A stretch of 64,000 bases of DNA from Elephas maximus indicus (taxonomy: Eukaryota; Chordata; Mammalia; Proboscidea; Elephantidae), in the NCBI RefSeq assembly GCF_024166365.1, contig NC_064819.1, positions 146,902,793-146,966,792 of the forward strand, read 5' to 3'. The notes below the pieces were generated by a model. It did no database searches. It saw only the letters and a list, made by a program, of their open reading frames with translations, and was not told the DNA's origin. Position numbers and translations under genes: made by a program. This document shows, piece after piece, positions 59,808-64,000 of this stretch (positions within the stretch are counted from its first letter, which is position 1; each line of letters starts with the position of its first letter).

Positions 59808-59966
59808 GGAAACCCTGGTGGTGTAGTGTTTAAGTGCTATGGCTGCTAACCAAGAGGTCGGCAGTTCAAATCTACCTGGTGCTCCTTGGAAACTCTATGG
59901 GGCAGTTCTACTCTGTCCTATAGGGGTGTTATGAGTCGGAATCGATTCTATGGCAGTGGGTTTGGG
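59808..59966 (+). mobile_element. AfroSINE, short form, perfect target duplication
   Basis: Both flanks are aagagtctact (59797-59807 and 59967-59977). Complete, with a changed A box (GTGGTGTAGTGTTTAAG). Confidence 0.93.
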
Positions 59967-59989
59967 AAGAGTCTACTAACCTGCCTATA

Positions 59990-60192
59990 AAAAGCCCTGT
60001 AGCACAGTGGTTAAAGTGCTTGGTTGCTTACCAAAAGGTCAGTGGTTTGAACCCACCAGTCACTCCACGAGAAAGATGTGACAGTCTGCTTCTGTAAAGA
60101 TACATAGTCTTGGAAGCCCAATGGGGCAGTTCGACTCCGTCCTATAGGGTTGCTATGAGTCAGAATTCACTCCACGGCACACAACAACAATA
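59990..60192 (+). mobile_element. AfroSINE, long form
   Basis: It runs from AAAAGCCCTGTAGCACAGTG through GAGAAAGATGTGACAGTCTG to CACGGCACACAACAACAATA. Confidence 0.9.
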
Positions 60193-60211
60193 ATTTTTGT
60201 TTGTTTGTTTG

Positions 60212-60855
60212 TGTCATGGATTGAATTGTGTCCCCCCAAAATATGTGTATCAGTCTGACTAGGTCATGATTCCTGGTATTGTATGATTGTCTAACATTTT
60301 GTCATCTGATATGATTTCCCTGTGTGTTGTAAATCCTATCACTATGATGTTAATGAGATAGATTAGTGGCAGTTATTTTGATGAGATCTACAAGATTAAA
60401 CCCAGTGCCGTCGAGTCGATTCTGACTCATAGTGACCCTATAGGACAGAGTAGAACTGCCACATAGAGTTTCCAAGGAGCGCCTGGTGGATTTGAACTGC
60501 TCACCCTTTGGTTAGCAGCCCTGGCACTTACACCACTACAAATATTAGTGTCTTAAGTCAATCTCTTTTGAGATACAAAAGAGAGAAGCAAACAGAGAGA
60601 CATAGGGACCTCATACCACCAAGAAAGCAGTGCTGGGAGCAGAGTGTGTCCTTTGGACCTGAGGTTCCTATGCTGAGATGCTCCCAGACCAAAGGAAGAT
60701 TTCCTCCAGAGCTGACAGAAAGGAAAAGACTTCCCCTAGAGCTGGCCCCTGAATTCAGACTTCTAGCTTACTGGGCTGTGAAAGAATAAACTTCTCTTTG
60801 TTAAAGCCATCCACTTGTGGTATTTCTGTTATAGCAGCATGAGATGACCAAGACA
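60212..60855 (+). mobile_element. MLT1-like solo LTR, copy 5, carrying an AfroSINE
   Basis: It begins TGTCATGGATTGAATTGTGT and ends GAGATGACCAAGACA. Both flanks are gtttg (60207-60211 and 60856-60860). The AfroSINE at 60399-60540 accounts for its extra length. Confidence 0.88.
60399..60540 (-). mobile_element. AfroSINE, short form, nested in the LTR
   Basis: It has aaacccagtgccgtcgagtc at the tail and gcacttacaccactaca at the promoter end, which lacks the last bases of the family. The flanks aagatta and aatatta may be a decayed target duplication. Confidence 0.87.
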
Positions 60856-60865
60856 GTTTGTTGTT

Positions 60866-61330
60866 TCATCAGAGAAGATATAAAAATAATAAGCAAATGA
60901 AAAGATATTCAATACTATTATTCATTAAACAAAAACCAAACCAAACCCACTGCCCTTGAGTCAGTTCTAAAACATAGTGACCCTATAGGATAGAGTAGAA
61001 CTGCCCCATAGGTTTTCCAAGGCTGTAAATCTTTACAGAAACAAACTGCCACATCTTTCTCCCACAGAGCAGCTGGTGGGTTCCAACTGCTGACCTTTCG
61101 GTTATTCATTAGGGAAATAAAAATTAATGTGAAATATCACTTCACATCCACTCAAATGACTGTACTCAAAAAGGACAGGCAATATCAAGAGCTGGTGAAG
61201 ATGTGGAGAAACAGAAACTTATAGATTGCTGGTGGGAATGCAAAATGGTACAACCACTTTGAAAAACATTTTGGCAGTTTCTTAAAATGTTAAACATAAA
61301 CTTAGCAAATGGCTCAGCAATAATGAGTGC
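60866..61330 (+). mobile_element. L1 fragment, split by an AfroSINE
   Basis: The parts 60866-60917 and 61112-61330 contain gggaaataaaaattaatgtg, gaagatgtggagaaacagaa, ttgctggtgggaatgcaaaa and catttggcagtttctt-like text, the sense strand of a mammalian L1 3' region. Confidence 0.75.
60928..61101 (-). mobile_element. AfroSINE, long form, perfect target duplication
   Basis: Both flanks are ttattcatta (60918-60927 and 61102-61111). The promoter end is missing, since the copy stops after ctgctgacctttcgg. Confidence 0.9.
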
Positions 61331-61572
61331 CAATAAAATGGCACAAAGGGTTGTCTGCTTCCCCACCCCACCTTTTTTAAACAAAACTATAAGCCAGGCC
61401 TTGACAGCACTGACAGTATTTTCAATACAGTACAAGAGTATAATTTAGTAATTGAAAGCATGCATATTTCTAATCCTCAGAAACAATGAAAAGATTAAGA
61501 CAATGATAAAGAGAATTAAAATGGAATGAAACCTTGCTACTCTTAAAGGTTAATACCTTCCTGATACTCATT

Positions 61573-61740
61573 AGTAGCCCTGGTGGCAGAGTGGATAAGA
61601 GCTCGGCTGCTAACCAAAAGTCAGCAGTTCAAATCCACCAGCTGTTCCTTGGAAACCCTGTAGGGAGTTCTACTCTGAACTATAAAGTTGTTATGAGTCG
61701 GAATCAACTCCACGGCAACAGGTTTGGTTTGGTTGGTTTG
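61573..61740 (+). mobile_element. AfroSINE, short form
   Basis: It runs from TAGCCCTGGTGGCAGAGTGG to CACGGCAACAGGTTTGGTTT. The flanks gatactcat and gatattcat may be a target duplication with one change. Confidence 0.9.
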
Positions 61741-61897
61741 ATATTCATAAGGTACCATTGGGAACTCAGTGAATCTCACTATAACTTCTAAAACCACTTA
61801 CAATTCCCCTGTTCTTTCTTTATCAGTTCCTTGCTATTTCAAAACAAGAGAGAATTACTTCCATATAATGGCAGAAGGAAAATTAACATAAAGGTCA

Positions 61898-62031
61898 AAA
61901 CCCAATTCTGACTCACAGCAACCGTATAGGACACAGAAGAATTACCCCACAAGGTTTCAAAGGAGCAGGAATTCAAACTGCTGACCTTCTGGTTAGCAGC
62001 CAAGCTCTTAACCACTGTGCCCCAGGGCTCC
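61898..62031 (-). mobile_element. AfroSINE, short form, perfect 13-bp target duplication
   Basis: Both flanks are aacataaaggtca (61885-61897 and 62032-62044). A small deletion removes the B-box-side text before attcaaactgctgacc. Confidence 0.92.
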
Positions 62032-62190
62032 AACATAAAGGTCAAGAGATTGATTTCTAAACCATTTATTGGTATTGGTTTTATTTTGATTTATAGCTGC
62101 TTTCCCTAAATATACTATCAAATATATTATTTAAACAGACTGGTAAACTTTTTGGGAATTATGTAAATTGAAAGTGCCGACAGCAATATT

Positions 62191-62342
62191 GGAGCCCTGG
62201 TGGTGTAGTGGTTAAGAGCTTGGCTGCTAACCAAAAGGTCGACAGTTCAAATCCACCAGCCTCTCCTTGGAAATCCTTTAGGGCAGTTCTACTCTGTCCT
62301 CTAGGTCGCTATGAGTTGGAATCAACTCAATGGCAAAAGGTT
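62191..62342 (+). mobile_element. AfroSINE, short form
   Basis: It runs from GGAGCCCTGGTGGTGTAGTG to CAATGGCAAAAGGTTTATTT, with B box GACAGTTCAAATCCACC. Confidence 0.92.
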
Positions 62343-63535
62343 TATTTTTTTATGAAAATATTACATTCCAACTGTCAGGAAAAGGAAGAAAGGGGCAAAA
62401 AGAAGTGAAACTTTACAAGTAAAAAGAGGGGGTTTGGTCAATTCTCATAAGGAACAAAATTTTTCTGTTCTTTTTTTTTTTTTTTTAAGGATGGTATTTT
62501 CCACCTTCCAAGGAAAGCCTTCAGCTAGCTTTATTAAAAACTGCAAAAATGTTATTAAGAACTGGTAAAAGCATTTCCATACATATAAATTAATTTTTTA
62601 CAACCTTGGCAGAGAAGGAAACTTTGTGGTAGCAACTAAGTACCCCAACCACAAATGTCAGTCGATAATCATCTGGTGCTGGCAATGGCTCCTTTCCCAC
62701 TTCTCAGGGCCTAAGCAGTCCTTTAGAAGGTAAAAGCTGTCCCTGCCTTTAGACAGTGCCCTCATATGGTTTGCTCCTGATGTGTCATGTACTAGTGGTC
62801 TAGCAGCAGTAGATGATCTGTCATTATGTTCAGAAGCAGCAGAACCTGTGGTTTCAGTAAGTGAGGAAGAATCAGTGCCTTCTCAGTTCTATTCTTGGAT
62901 CTATTACTTACTTGGTTCTGTGGCTTTAGGCTTGTTATAATTTCTCTGAGGTTAAAATGAAATTCCCACAATATGGTTTGCCTTCAGTGTTTAGGACATA
63001 ATGTGGTCAGGCTATAAATTCATGATGTTTTCTAAGTGAAACCTGGGAACAGACATAGGTAGTAAAATGGTGAACAGGATACCTTATCATTTGCAAAAGT
63101 TTATCATAGAGTTATCCCTTGAAGAATACTGCATATCAGTTTTTATTTTATGACTTTTCTCTGCACAGCATTTAACTCTGATTTGACTCTCAAGAAAGGC
63201 ATTCTGAATTCATTTTGAGATACAAGCATCTTGCATCATATAATAAGAGAAAGCCACATACAGGATATTTTCTTCTAGTTTGAACCAACCTTGTCACTCT
63301 GAAATTATAAGTAATGGAACATGCAGAAGTTAGCCAGCTCAATTCTACATAACTATGAAAAGAACCTACTATTTTATGATCAAAATATCACATAAAATGG
63401 TGGGTGTAAATGGTTTTTAGAAGTTAACACAAATACCATCCATATAAGTAACATATAAAAACTGCAGAGAATTTACACTTCTGGTATGGTAAAATTAGAC
63501 AAAATCCTTATTACAGTGACTAATCTCTATATCTA
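62343..63535. other. ME1 intron DNA, no recognised feature
   Basis: A T run lies at 62471-62486. The rest looks unique; no upstream ME1 exon is present in it. Confidence 0.5.
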
Positions 63536-63539
63536 GCAG

Positions 63540-63735
63540 TTAGTAAGTGCCAGGCACTATGCCGCACACTTTACACAGATTATCTCATCTAATTCTCTAA
63601 GCAACCCAATGAGAAAGGTACTGTTATTATCTTTAGAGATGAAGAAACTGAACCTCAGAGAGATTAGCTGTCGTGGCTGAGTTTATACTGTTAACAAGTG
63701 GTAAGGTATGGACTAAACCACAGGATCCACGGTTT
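63540..63735 (-). mobile_element. MIR SINE, nearly complete
   Basis: It has agtgccaggcactatgccgc, ttatctcatctaattctcta, gatgaagaaactgaacctca and a degraded tRNA-related end at 63700-63735. Confidence 0.78.
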
Positions 63736-64000
63736 TAACTGACTTCCACAGAGCACCAACATAGTGACCAAGTAAATAAAGTGAACAGTGTATTTAGAGA
63801 ATTGCACTGATAAAGTAAGAGAGTTATAATTTTGTCATGATACTAGCAAGACAGAATTTGCATGCCTTCAACATACCATGTACTTTCATTACAGAATGAA
63901 TATGGAAGATGTTGGTGAAAACACTAGTCTCTGGTCATGAGGGAGAAGGGGCAAGAATTGAAGCTAGAGAGCTAAGCAGGACCAGCAGGTCTTTAATCCG

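Noticed and set aside
61140-64000. A further upstream ME1 exon in the last 3 kb
   Set aside because: I looked on the minus strand for the preceding conserved segment and found no matching frame with splice sites.

Overview
The window is nuclear DNA from a placental mammal, almost certainly an afrotherian and most likely a paenungulate (elephant, manatee or hyrax group). The evidence is about 37 copies or fragments of a tRNA-derived SINE that matches the AfroSINE type, together with an RTE/BovB-clade LINE and ancient mammalian repeats (MIR, L2, L1, MER20, MER5A-like, MaLR-like LTRs).

Only one protein-coding gene is recognisable: the 3' part of ME1, cytosolic NADP-dependent malic enzyme (oxidative decarboxylation of malate to pyruvate with NADPH production), on the minus strand. 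Eight coding exons are present. In gene order they are 58208-58317, 45033-45130, 43155-43268, 25910-26015, 24883-25025, 21783-21956, 13901-13999 and 10178-10348, the last carrying the stop codon. They have GT-AG borders and matching phases, and encode about 337 residues with no frameshift or internal stop. This is the C-terminal part of an enzyme of about 570 residues. The earlier exons lie beyond position 64000. A plausible polyadenylation signal is at 10014-10019, so roughly 1-9995 is downstream intergenic DNA and 58318-64000 is the 3' part of a larger upstream intron.

Layout: 1-1832 is a 5'-truncated RTE LINE (minus); 2570-3046 is a hAT-like inverted-repeat element; 4000-9100 is a mosaic of L1, LTR, L2, DNA-transposon and SINE fragments; 10-26 kb holds the six 3'-most ME1 exons with introns full of SINEs, MIRs and one clean LTR; 26-43 kb is a 17-kb intron with an internally deleted L1 (32446-34935) and a second RTE (35612-37438); 43-45 kb holds two exons; 45-58 kb is a 13-kb intron with SINEs and old L1 3' ends; 58-64 kb holds one exon and a dense SINE/LTR cluster.

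I found no previously undescribed functional system. The most interesting observations concern repeats: the long-inverted-repeat hAT-like element with a near-perfect 8-bp target duplication; a tRNA-Gly-derived SINE that shares its 3' tail with the RTE LINE; two AfroSINE forms that differ by one internal deletion; and five copies of one MLT1-like LTR family, four with perfect 5-bp target duplications and one with a 4-of-5 match. Most other open reading frames look like chance frames or repeat shadows.
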